Positions 33,489 through 44,589 of a DNA stretch of 64,000 nt are shown here, piece after piece. The stretch is from Paramacrobiotus metropolitanus. Taxonomy: Eukaryota > Tardigrada > Eutardigrada > Parachela > Macrobiotidae. The notes below the pieces were generated by a model, which saw only the letters and a list, made by a program, of their open reading frames with translations, was not told the origin of the DNA and searched no databases. Position 1 is the stretch's first letter, and every line of letters begins with the position of its first letter. A program made the position numbers and the translations under genes. Where the stretch lies: NCBI RefSeq assembly GCF_019649055.1, contig NW_026570237.1, positions 1,178,001 through 1,242,000 of the forward strand. The letters are read 5' to 3'.

Positions 33489-35051
33489 CACTGCTTCATA
33501 CTAAAAGGTTAATAATTCCTTTTTAAAAGAGAACGCCGCAGATTACACAGTTTCCATCAGAAAAGCAACGAGGAAACCCAACACACCACCAGCGCACTGC
33601 GCTGATTTCCTGGTTCAGTATCTGCCCGTAGAAATGAGATCCTAGTGAATCTCTTCTTGCAAGACCTACTTCAGTAATACCTTGTTAAAAACTAGGTACA
33701 ATCTGCAAGATTTGTTGATAACGTTGCAAATGCTATCAAGCACTTCAAGATAATTTTCGTGAGCTGCGATCAAACAATTTAACGGACCGTAAAAAAATTT
33801 TATTAACACTGGTTGCAGGTTACACAAAAACAAGACCGTCGACAAACTCGGCTATCGACACGATGATCTGTATCGTACTAAGTCTTAAAGTACTGTAGGA
33901 TGCATTGCCCGCCACCCGTAGGCGGATGCGCGGCTTTAACCGTCCGCGTCGACGTCATGACAGACAACGAAGAAGCTGGCAAGTGGAAACTGGCAAGACA
34001 AAAATTACGGTTAGCAAAATTCTCTTTATTTTTATTTTTCAATATTGTATCCATAACGGAGATTGTGTCCATAAGGACCATAACGGCAAGGGACATAACC
34101 GGCGGCCGCATAACTGTTTCTCGTATCCGTTTAATGGGTCAAAATTAATTAGGCAGGTTGAAGATCGATTCAGAGAACAAAATTGCTAATTACATCACAT
34201 TCACATGGACAGCACTAAGCTAATGAATAGTACTTTATACCGTCTAGTGCGGGTACTTCACTTTTAATATGAATCACATATACATACTCTAGGTAAATAA
34301 TTATTAAGCATTATAGATTTTATGATGCGCGTGCGTTTTGCTGCGTTTGGTACAGATGTACAATATGTACAATACTTGCACTTGACCTGACCTGATTTGA
34401 CCAATAGCTTTTAATGACCTGACTTGACTGACTAATTTTGAATGACCTGACCAATAGCTTTTAACACAAATTTACACACGGGAAGATTCTATATTTGAAT
34501 GGTGAAATTAAATTATCTCGGCTCGCAGTTTTGTACACTGAATAGTGTTTACACTGTTACATTTAAATATATATATATATTCATTTTGAATTAATTACTG
34601 TAAAACAAGACTTCACCACCCAAAACAACGTACAAATAAAATAGTCCTGTACTTCTGCTTCTAATCGGTGGTACTTTCCTGATTTGGTATACTCCCCAGG
34701 AAGCCGGTTGCATGTCCTGTGGAAATCTCTAAGCGTTCTTGTTCGTGCATGTTTTAGCTTGCCCTATCCACCTGTTCGAACCAGTTCGGTTTTGTGAATA
34801 TCCGTGTTATGTGGCGCATGCGATCTTGCAAATTAAAAGTTCTGATAGACCTTAATTCTTTAAAGCCGTTTTCCATTGCTTCATTAAACTTCTTCTGATA
34901 TAGTACCTGATTTTTGGGCAAATTTACCCAAATTTAAAAGGGCAAGTATTTGTCACGGTTGTTCTTTCGGTTATATCGGCTCTAAATGTTAAAGCAATAA
35001 TATTATACAGAAATAGCCACCAGTTCACAAATTACAAGTGCAAGAGCCAAC
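33489..35051. promoter_or_regulatory. Divergent region between gene D and oxygenase copy 1
   Basis: About 1.56 kb with no supported ORF. It holds the 5' flanks of both genes. A cluster of TGACCT motifs lies at 34383-34448. The short frames at 33878-34189 have no recognisable domain. Confidence 0.35.
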
Positions 35052-37132
35052 ATGACTTCCTCAACTTCCCAGCAGATCATCCAATCTCTGAAAACCTGTC
35101 TTTTGGATCGCGCTCCCGTTACTTTCGGCGTCTGCCCCATTCCAGCAAATGATTTTGGGCTTTTTTACGGCAAAGGCGACACCGCACGGTAAGAAGTGAT
35201 GCAACAGCTTGAACACCTTTCTTCATACGGGTTTTGATTAGGGAAGCTTCCTCATAACCTTTTATGTTGGTATCCGATTCTCATGTAGGCAGCTGTATCT
35301 GCATACCGCATCCGAAGCTGAACTGGAGCTTCTGGCGCGTGCGTGCGTAGCGGCCACCTTTGGGATTAACCAGCAAGATGTCTTCGATGAGACGTACCGC
35401 AAAGCGGGCAAAATGGACGTTGACGCATTCGCCAGCAAACTCGACCTGGAGCGCTCGGGAATTTTGACGCGCATCAAGAATGATCTGCTGGATCGCACCA
35501 ACTTTGGCAGGCCTGTCGAGTGTGAACTTTACAAGCTCAATGTCTATGGTAAGCAGCATACGTATACGTGGAAAGCGATCTCGATAATAATTACTTATAT
35601 CGAATTTCATTATTAATTACGCAAACTTTGACTTTTGTCAAACTTAGCGTTGTAAGGTATTCCACAATATACTGTCATGATGTCATCGGGATGATATCAT
35701 CCTCGATGCGAAGATGACATCATAACAATACTGTACACATTGTTCGCCCATTAAACTTTGACTTGTTTTTCATGAATATGATAATTAACAAAATAAAATG
35801 TAGCTTCGTTCGTTGTTATATCAAGAGTTTTCAAGAGAAGGTCAGAATTAAAAATTTCGCGCTCGTAGGTAGTTTCCCGCAATTAGTGTACTACTATAAA
35901 ATGTAATGATGAAAATTGTTGTACAGTACTGTCATCGAATTAAAACTGATTTTCGATTGTCTTATAAATGTAGCTTCGTATGCCGGTATGCGGGATACGC
36001 TAGCGGTACATATCTATGCTTTGCCTTCAAAATTTTCTGCATGTCGTTACTGGCTTAGTTTGTATGCACGTATGCATTTGTATATTGCAGTATATACGAG
36101 GTACTTTTTCTCGGCATGACCTATAAAAGTTAATGCTATATTCGTGTAGGCGCCGGTGGCTTTTTCAAAGCGCACAAGGACACTCCACGAGGCGCTAACA
36201 TGTTCGGATCGCTGGTGATCGTGTTCCCGACGAAGCATAGCGGTGGAGAATTGAAGCTGCGTCACGGCGAGAAAGAGTGGATTTTCGATTCAGCCAACGA
36301 ACTGGCGGTGGTTGCGGAGCCGTCGATCGGGTACATCGCCTTCTTCAGCGATGTGGAGCACGAAGTGGCCGTTGTGCAGTCTGGATATCGTGTGACGCTG
36401 ACCTACAACCTGTACTTTGGCGAAACTCCCGCTCCTCCGGAAGCCATGGTCAACATTGCCGTCAACCATGAACTCACCTTCAAGACCGGATTGGAGCAGT
36501 TGTTGGCTGATCCGACTTTTCTACCGCAAGGCGGATTGATTGGCTTCGGTTTGCAACATAAATACCCGGTCAATGCCCAGACCAAGTTGTGCACTTTAAT
36601 GGAGCGCCTAAAGGGCAGCGATGCGCTGGTTAAAAAAGTTTGTGAGCAGTTGTCACTGCCAGTTCAGCCGAAAATGTTGACAAAGGGAAAGGATTACTGG
36701 GGCGGTGACGACGACGATATCGACGAGGAAATGCCTGGCGATTCCGATAAGACCTGCGTTGAAGACAATGGGAAGGGAGACTCGGAAAAAGATGCCGACA
36801 AGCGTCATCGAAACATCTTGGCCGTGTTAACCGACCATGTGGTTAATCTTTCGAAGATGGGTGAGGTGCAGAGTGCGGGTCATGAATTGATGGGTGTCAA
36901 AGGTAGCTTGGTTCTTCCTTATCCAAGTGGCAGAGCTCGTCAACGTTGGAACGCTAAGAAGACGGAGAAGGTCAAGTACTCCGTCGACATCCATTGGATA
37001 ACCGAATTGACAGCTTACAACAACGTGAAAACCGAGTTCCTCGCTTATGGGAACGATGCCAGTCTTGGCTACCTGTATGGCACCCTTTGCCTGGTTGCCA
37101 AAATCGGTCCTGTCGGAAAGCGTATCGAGTAG
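35052..37132 (+). CDS. Fe(II)/2-oxoglutarate dioxygenase, copy 1
   Basis: Three exons, plus strand: 35052-35188, 35289-35548, 36150-37132, 459 aa. The start is the ATG of MTSSTSQQIIQ, shared by copies 1, 2 and 4. The catalytic set is visible: H141-x-D143 in FFKAHKD, the distal H203 in SDVEHEVAV, and R213 in SGYRVTLTYN, which would bind 2-oxoglutarate. The double-stranded beta-helix core includes SLVIVFPT and GGELKLRHG. The arrangement is like prolyl-4-hydroxylase-type 2OG oxygenases of the kind widespread in fungi. There is no signal peptide, so the protein is probably cytosolic or nuclear. Substrate unknown. The second intron (601 nt) holds a palindromic repeat shared with copy 2. A strongly acidic low-complexity loop follows the core. 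Confidence 0.82.
35678..35724. repeat. Palindromic intronic element, copy in oxygenase 1
   Basis: ATGATGTCATC (35678-35688) pairs with GATGACATCAT (35714-35724) around GATGATATCATC. TGATGTCA is close to a CRE/AP-1-like octamer. A homologous element is in copy 2's intron. Confidence 0.6.
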
Positions 37133-38779
37133 AAAACATTCCGGATCCGGAGAGACTGGATGAAGCTTCCGTTTTGCAGTTTCTTTGAAATTGTTTGAAT
37201 AGTTTCGTAGCAATGGTTTGAATAGTTTTGAAAGGAAAGGTTGCCGAATTGACTATGAAGCACTACATTAGCTTATATTTTTTGTACGCCTTTTTTAATA
37301 GCTGCGTACATAGGTGAACCGCGTGTTTGTCAGTTTGAAGTTGATTTATCTGAACGAACTAATGTTTTCTGTTGGACGGAGTGTTTAATGACTATCTGAG
37401 TAGTGTTTTGTTTCTCTGGCGCGAAGTTCTGAGTTCTGCTTTGTTGTTCCGCACTTTTATATATATAACACACTGCATTTTTAATTTTAACGTATCATGG
37501 TACTTTGGCTACTTCAACTTGTTACTGCATTTTGATTAAGGTATTGGGCCTATTGGCACTTCCATATTTTTATATGAAATCCAGTTGCAAATACCTACTT
37601 TACATGCCGAACACGATTGCGAAATTAAGTAATAAGAATCTGCGTCCCTTTTCCGTGATCGGGCGGCCTACAGCAGCGGAATATTTACGTTAGTTTATCA
37701 CATACGAAATCCAAGGACCAAGGTGGCCCGATAATCAACGAAACTACATAATACTATTTGAATGTAAATTCGTTTTGTATTCGCAGTTTGTAACTATTTA
37801 ATTTTTAAGCAAAACTGCAGTGTATGAGTAAAGTATATTGTGGATGTACAATGCAGTATTACCGTATTAGTGACGGTATTACTAATGTATTACTAGCACC
37901 ACAACTAACAAAAAATTAAAACAACACAACGTGGAATTGCGGCGTCTGTAATCCGAGCATTTAACATTTGGTTTTAGCTGTCAAAACATTGACACCAATG
38001 TGGGAACAGGCGTAAGGTGCGGTTTTTAATTGCCAAATTCGTCTTATATGCTAACAAGTAAGTTGAAGCAACAAAAGTGAACTGGTAGATTCTTTTTGCA
38101 TTAATGCATAAAACTCGTATGTTTATTATTATCTGAATGTTCTACCTTGCCCATGGAAAAACATCTACGGAATTTCACTTACTGGAGTGGTTAGCTAAAT
38201 GTGCGGCACCTTTGAGGAAGTCGTTTAGTCCAAGGCTGTCCAACCACGTGTACCAGCTACGCTATCGAGGCTGGAGTGGTACAAGGTACTGTGCCTGGAT
38301 TTACTTACAATTTCTCGTTTTAATTTGCAATACCATGTTCAAAAGTAAGTATAACATTACGCGCCTGAAATTTGTAATTATTTATCAGATGGATTTTTAC
38401 CGAACAAAAACCTAATCTTCTTGATCATTACCATTCTTCAGATTTGCATGCACGAATACTACACGTCAACAACTAAACGCTTAGAAGCTGTTGATCACAC
38501 TTACATTTGGGACACTACGGCATAGCGTACATAGTCCGGACAATAGGATCAGAGTACCAAAAAGTACGCCCGCGGAAAAGGCGAACATTTCCAATTGATA
38601 CCAAATAAAGACAACGAGTGCAAAAAATAAAGCGGTATGTCCACATGATGGCTATATGCACATTCAATAGCGTATTAATTCATTATTACAGGTCAGCAAG
38701 TTAAATCGGCAAGCTTACGTACGAAATTATGAAAAGTACAAAACGGTTATCAAATCGTGCTGTTGTTCTGCTGCGAGCT
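37133..38779. other. Intergenic stretch between convergent oxygenase copies 1 and 2
   Basis: AT-rich, about 1.65 kb, between the stop codons of the tail-to-tail copies. The small frames here (for example 38137-38415) show no domain. I see no strong repeat. Confidence 0.4.
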
Positions 38780-40618
38780 CTACTCAGTACGCTTTCCGGC
38801 AGGACCCACTTCGGCAATCAGGCAAACGGTTCCATACAAGTAGCCCATACTGGCCTGATTCCCATACGCGATGTATTCGGTTTTCACATTATTGTACGAG
38901 GTCGCTTGAGTGATCCACTGAATGTCGATGGAGTACTTGATTTTCTCTCCCTTTTTCGCGTCCCAATATTCACGAGCTCTACCACTTGGATAAGGAAGCA
39001 CCAAAATTCCCTTTTCCTCCACCAATTCACTACCAACATTTTCCACCTGATACGCTTCCGAAAGGTCAATCACATGGTCGGTTAACACTGTCAAGACTTC
39101 TGGGTTGTCGCGGCTTGCTCTGGGTTGTCCAGTGCTCTGGGCTTCTGTTCCCGAGTCACCCATTCCATTTTCTTCAACACCAGTCTCGTTTTCCTCGTAA
39201 TCCTTCCACGCATCGTCACTGGCGCGATAGTAGTCGTCTGCCGTTGTCAGGATTTTTGGTTGGATGGGCAGTGACAACTGTTCGCAAACTTTTTTAACCA
39301 GCGCGTCGCTGCCCTTCAGATTTTTCACTACCGTGCATAACTCAGTCTTGGCACTGACCGGGTATTCGTGTGGCAAACCAAAGCCGATCCAACCGCCATT
39401 CGGCAAAAATGTCTGATCAGCTAACAACTGTGCCAGTCCGGTCTTGAAGGTATGTTCATGGTTGACGGCAATGTTGACCATGGCATCCGGAAGCGCGGGA
39501 GTTTCGCCGAAGTACAAGTTGTAGGTCAGCGTCACGCGATATCCGGACTGCACGACGGCCACTTCGTGCTCCACGTCGCTGAAGAAGGCGACGTACCCGA
39601 TCGACGGCTCGGTAACCGCAGCCAACTCCTTGGCTGAATCGAACGTCCACTCTTTTCCGCCGTGACGCAGAATCAGTTCTCCGCCGATATGTTTCGTAGG
39701 GAAGACGATCACCAGCGATCCGAACACGTTAGCGCCTCGTGGAGTGTCTTTATGCGCTTTGAAAAAGCCACCGGCGCCTAAAAACGAGTAATACATTGCT
39801 ATGATGTCATGGTCGCATCGAGGATGATATCATCGTGATGACATCATAACACTATATTATTGTGGAAATTAAATTGGACAAAAGTCAAAGTGTACTTCTT
39901 CAATGAAATCTGATATAATGAAATTTGATATTTGTAGGTAATTATCACCGAGATCGCTTTCAATGTATACCACTTACCGTATACATTCAGCTTGTAAAGT
40001 TCACATTTGACAGGCCTGCCATAGTTGCTGCGATCCAGCAGGTCATTCTTGATGCGCGTCAAAATTCCTGCGCTCTCCAAGTCGAGTTTGCTGGCGAATT
40101 GTTCGGTGTCCATTTTACCAGCTTTGCGGTAAGTCTCATCAAAAACGTCCTGATGGTTGATGCCAAAGGTGGCCGCTGCACAGGCACGCGCAAGAAGCTC
40201 CAGCTCAGCGTCGGTTGCAGTGTGCAGATACAGCTGCCTGAATCAGATACCAGCACAAAAGGTTACTTACAGTCCGCTGGAAGAAAACAGTGAAATTAAG
40301 GCTGGCATGCATTTTAACATTTCGCTGATCATAATTGCATTAATTAGAATTAGCCAATCTTAAATAAATATTGATAAAAAACTAATGAAAAAATAAACTG
40401 ATAAAAAAGTAAAGCAAAATAATTTTGATGAGTCTGATAAACACTATGATCGAGTAGAGGAAACATTTTCAACCTGTTGCATACCGTGCAGTGTCGCCTT
40501 TGCCGTAGAAGAGCCCGAAATCTTTTGCGGGGATGGGGCACACACCGTAAGTGACGGGATCGCGATCCAAAAGGCAGGCTTGCAAAGACTGGATAATTTT
40601 CTGAGAAGATGAAGTCAT
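38780..40618 (-). CDS. Fe(II)/2-oxoglutarate dioxygenase, copy 2 (inverted)
   Basis: Three exons, minus strand: 40618-40485, 40237-39978, 39777-38780, 463 aa. Exon 2 is exactly 260 nt, as in the three other copies, and intron positions and phases (2, then 1) are identical. H-x-D (FFKAHKDTP), the distal His (SDVEHEVAV) and the Arg (SGYRVTLTYN) are kept, so the enzyme should be active. This is the only copy on the minus strand. It faces copy 1 tail to tail and copy 3 head to head, so the cluster arose by duplication plus one inversion. Confidence 0.82.
39801..39847. repeat. Palindromic intronic element, copy in oxygenase 2
   Basis: The arms ATGATGTCAT and GATGACATCAT flank an inner palindrome GATGATATCATC. 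The same element lies in the matching intron of copy 1 (35678-35724), inverted relative to the chromosome as expected. Confidence 0.6.
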
Positions 40619-41101
40619 GCTGGCTTTTTCTCTCAATATTGTACTTGAACCGGTCTAACCGATGGATCAAATCATCAACGTAATAACGGTTACAAATGCT
40701 CTTTTTCCTTTACGCTAGTAAAGACGTACGTTGGTAACAAATGAATAAAAAAAACGACCTCTTCTTTACTGATTCAAGAATCTGCAGACAGATCGCTAGT
40801 TTACTAATAAATTACTGTACTCTGTACATCAAAATTTATTTAATTTACTAGAATTTACAGAAGCATTCACAAAACCGTAAGCTGAAACAAGACAAGACAA
40901 GCTGAAACAAGCGCGAACACGATGGAAGTGCGGCGCTTTACGCTTAAATAAGCTTCCTCCTACGTAACCGGCTTCCGGATAAGTGTGATGTCGTGATGTC
41001 CCGCTAGCAAGCATGTCCTGTGGAAATAGCGCCAATACTTACGTCATGTTCGTTTATGTTTCAGCTTGCGCAACTTTCAGCATGTTTGAGCCAGTTTGAG
41101 C

Positions 41102-41149
41102 CAGACTGTGCGTCTCTACGTATCTGCATACGTAGAGACGCACAGTCTG
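41102..41149. repeat. Perfect 22-bp-stem hairpin with 4-nt loop
   Basis: Bases 41102-41123 are the exact reverse complement of 41128-41149; the loop is CTGC. The core reads CGTCTCTACGTAT / ATACGTAGAGACG. Confidence 0.85.
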
Positions 41150-41155
41150 CAATCT

Positions 41156-41196
41156 GCATGCACTACTTATATCGGTCAGAGATAAGTAGTGCATGC
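41156..41196. repeat. Perfect 15-bp-stem hairpin with 11-nt loop
   Basis: GCATGCACTACTTAT (41156-41170) pairs exactly with ATAAGTAGTGCATGC (41182-41196). It starts only 6 bp after the first hairpin. Confidence 0.85.
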
Positions 41197-41242
41197 TTGT
41201 TTTTCGATGCTTGATGAGGTTGTTTTTCGATGCTTGATGAGC
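41197..41242. repeat. Tandem duplication of a 23-bp unit
   Basis: The unit starting TTGTTTTTCGATGCTTGATG occurs twice back to back (41197-41219 and 41220-41242), with one difference at the last base. Confidence 0.85.
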
Positions 41243-41429
41243 AATTCGATGTTGTGACTTGTGGGTAGATGTGCAGCACCGCCGAAGAGACAAAAGCGCA
41301 CTAGATCTAGAGTTAAATTTTGTTATCGATACTGTTAAAAGGGCATTCAGTTGCATCGGTTCCGGTACATTGTAATGACCATAGTGACTCTCTGACTGCT
41401 GACTGAATTGAGCAACTGCAAAAGCCAAC

Positions 41430-43702
41430 ATGGCTTTTTCGACTTCCAGGCACATCCTCAAGACTCTGAAAACCTGCCTTTTGGATCGCGATCCCGTAAC
41501 TTACGGCGTCTGCCCCATCCCAGCAAAAGATTAATTTCGGGCTGTTTTACGGCAAAGGCGACACTGCACGGTAAGGAATGGTGCAACAGGTTGAACATGT
41601 TTCTTCATGTAGCTTTTATAAAGTGGAGTAGCCTTTTTCGCTTTTTGTGCTTGGTGTCTGATTCAGGCAGCTGTATCTGCACACTGGAACCGACGCTGAG
41701 CTGGAGCTTCTGGCGCGTGCCTGCGTAGCGGCCACCTTTGGCATCAACCAACAGGATGTCTTCGATGAGACCTACCGCAAAGCGGGCAAAATGGACGTTG
41801 ACGCATTCGCCAGCAAACTCGACTTGGAGCGCTCGGGAATTTTGACGCGCATCAAGAACGATCTGCTGGATCGCAACAACTTTGGCAGGCCTGTCGAGTG
41901 TGAACTTTACAAGCTGAATGTCTACGGTAAGTGGCAATGTGGCATACGTAGACGTTGAAAGGGACCACGGTGACAATTACCTATACGGACAATAGGCTAT
42001 ATATAATTACTAGAGTAGTGCCTGTGATCCTGTTTCATGAAATAAATGAACTTGTGCCGAATCTATTCCACAGCATATACTGTAACGATATCATCCTACG
42101 TTTATTTATTGTCTTATGCAGCGGGACAGACGTCCCCTCTAGGCACTTGACAGTTTTTAACATAGTCTAAGATAACAACACATAACCACAAGTCCACAAC
42201 TATGAAATTGCGAAAAGGTAGACATGCTATCGAGGTATCAGCTGACGACAAACAAGAAAGGTCATACTACAAGTATAAAAGTGTAAAACGCTGCAAGTGA
42301 CTTTTGCCGAATCATTCCTTGAGTAACTTTATGTTACAAAAACTTTTGATAGAGTTCAGTCTCCTCCAGTTAACGGTATCCAACGCACTTGTAAACAAGC
42401 TGAGGGAGGCATAACTTTCCTTATCCAAAACAATTTCATTCCATAAGAGCGACAAGCGGCTTGGGAGAGAGTCCTGGGAAGGAGGTAGAGTCGTTCCACA
42501 CAATGTTGTAGGTGCCGCCAGGATGGGGAAGGGATGTGCTGATAGCCGTCTTGCTATCCTCGATGCGACGAGGTATTTTGTGTGTATTTTTCTAAGTCGT
42601 TATGTATTACGGTACTACTTTTGCCAGCGCGAATGACCTTTGAATTTCTGTGTTGTAGGCACCGTTGTAGGTGTTGTTTTGCTGGAATGACCTTTAATAG
42701 TGTTTTGTTTTAGGCACCGGCGGCTTTTTCAAAGCGCACAAGGACACTCCACGGAGCGCTAACATGTTCGGATCGCTGGTGATCGTGTTCCCTACCAATC
42801 ATGCCGGTGGAGAGCTGATCCTGCGTCACGGCGGAAAAGAGTGGACTTTTGATTCGGCCAACGAACTGGCGATGGCTGCCGAGCCGTCGATCGGGTACGT
42901 CGCCTTCTTCAGCGATGTGGAACACGAAGTGGCCGTCGTGCAGTCCGGGTATCGCGTCACACTGACTTACAACCTGTACTTTGGCGAAACTCCCGCCCCT
43001 CCGAATGCACTGATCAACCTGGACGTCAATCACGAATATATCTTCAAAAGCGGACTGGAACAGCTGTTAGCTGACCCAAAATTTCTACCGAAGGGTGGGC
43101 TGATCGGCTTTGGTTTGCAGCACGAATACCCAGTCAATGCCGCGACGAAGCTACGCGCTGTGCTGGAACGTCTAAAGGGCAGCGATGCGCTGGTTAAGAA
43201 AGTTTGCGATCAGCTGTCGCTCCCCATTCAACCAAAAATTCTGACCAAAACAGACGACTACTACGGCGATGACGATGTCTCGGAGGATTCGGACGAGAAC
43301 GAGGAGACTGATGAAGCTAATGCCTGGAGCACAGATACCGACGATCCGAACGTGTTGGCCGTGTTAACCGACCATGTTGTTGATCTTTCGAAACTGGGTG
43401 AGGTGCAAAATGCCAGTAGTGAATTGACGGATGTAAAAGGCGTCTTGATTCTTCCCTATCCCAGTGGCCGAGCGCGTTGGTCTTTGGACATTGGGACGCA
43501 TGAGAAGGTCAAAGACTCCGTCGACATTCAGTGGATCACCGAAGTGACAACGTACACCAATGTGAAAACCGAATACATCGCCTTTGGAAATGAGGCCTCT
43601 CTGGGTTACTTGTATGGCACTGTTTGTCTTGTGGCCAAAATCGGTCCTGCTGGAAAACGTAGAGTAGAGCCGTTCCGGTCGCCTGAACTTTGGCATATAT
43701 AA
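41430..43702 (+). CDS. Fe(II)/2-oxoglutarate dioxygenase, copy 3 (first exon disrupted)
   Basis: Three exons, plus strand: 41430-41570, 41667-41926, 42714-43702. Exon 1 is 141 nt instead of 137. A 4-base insertion at AAAGATTAATTTCGGG (around 41531-41535) adds an in-frame TAA and shifts the frame. Exons 2 and 3 are intact: H-x-D in FFKAHKDTP, SDVEHEVAV and SGYRVTLTYN are all present. Without the insertion the protein would be about 461 aa. It is either a young pseudogene, an assembly error, or a gene that starts further downstream. The 3' exon ends with a tail (VEPFRSPELWHI) not seen in the other copies. Confidence 0.72.
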
Positions 43703-44589
43703 GCAAATGACGTATTGATAATTTATGTACGAAGGTGTGCCGAAATGCAACACTATTAATGTTGCAAGTTTATGTGCATCTGGCCATCAGATATTCTCGC
43801 TCTCCTTCTTCCTGTTAATCGCCAATGGTTGCTTTAATTAAGCCCTGAAGAAAAAGTAACTGACCAACACTCTCCGCGCTGAACAAGTCTTTACCTATCA
43901 GTTTCTCTGTTGTGTTTTTGTGCTCTGTTGTCGGTACTCTGGTGTACCATAGAATTGCACCAATGTTAGCATATCATTACTTTGTTATTCTCGGTATTAA
44001 ATGCTACAATAGGTGATCGCGTAGATTAGAATGTTGAATGCTTTCTAACTGATTTATTGAATTTTGCAGCAAGACTGCACCATGCAAAACAGTGTACGAG
44101 ACTACTACGAGTAAAAGTAGTACGGCTTTATGTTAAAAACAATTTCTTATTTTATTTATGATTTGAACTTTTAAATATTTATTGCTAGAGAAGCTTTTAG
44201 AATTGTAAATTTACTATTAGTATTAGTTTTGATCTGCTACACTCCTCATTCCTCACTGTCAGGACGGCGGTTTCATATCCAGCGAAATAGGCGCCATATC
44301 AACGACTTCACTTCGTGCTTATGCAGTCATCTGAGTCATGCATGCACAGTCATGTTTCAACTTGCTCAGTTTGCGCGCTGCACCAAATCCGAAACAAAAC
44401 TTCCAAAAGAGGACGTTTTTCGTTGCAGAAGAAGCACTTTGATGCTTTAGGTTCGCCATCCATGCACATCAGTTCTGCAAAATCGGAGGTCCATTAATTT
44501 GTTATCGACATCGTTACCCATACGGGAATTTGTCACGGTGGATACCTAAGTCACTCGGTTTCAGTGCATTACAGTGAGCAAGTGCCAAC
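43703..44589. promoter_or_regulatory. Spacer between oxygenase copies 3 and 4
   Basis: No ORF is supported. The part before copy 4 (about 44330-44400, with CATGTTTCAACTTGCTCAG) resembles the region before copy 3 (about 41050-41100), so part of the promoter was duplicated with the gene. Confidence 0.4.

Larger units (their letters stand above)
40619..41429. promoter_or_regulatory. Head-to-head promoter region of oxygenase copies 2 and 3
   Basis: 811 bp between two divergent start codons. It contains two perfect hairpins and a 23-bp tandem duplication at 41102-41242. No ORF is supported. Confidence 0.5.

Noticed and set aside
33900-34189. Small plus-strand frames upstream of gene D
   Set aside because: No recognisable domain, no partner exon, overlapping frames of similar length; more likely 5' flank.
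35262-35610. Minus-strand frames opposite oxygenase exon 2 (also seen at copies 2-4)
   Set aside because: They recur only because the sense exon is conserved. They are antisense shadows of the same exon.
37133-38779. A fifth oxygenase copy or relic between copies 1 and 2
   Set aside because: I searched for FFKAHKD-, SDVEHEV- and GKGDTAR-like segments on both strands and saw none.
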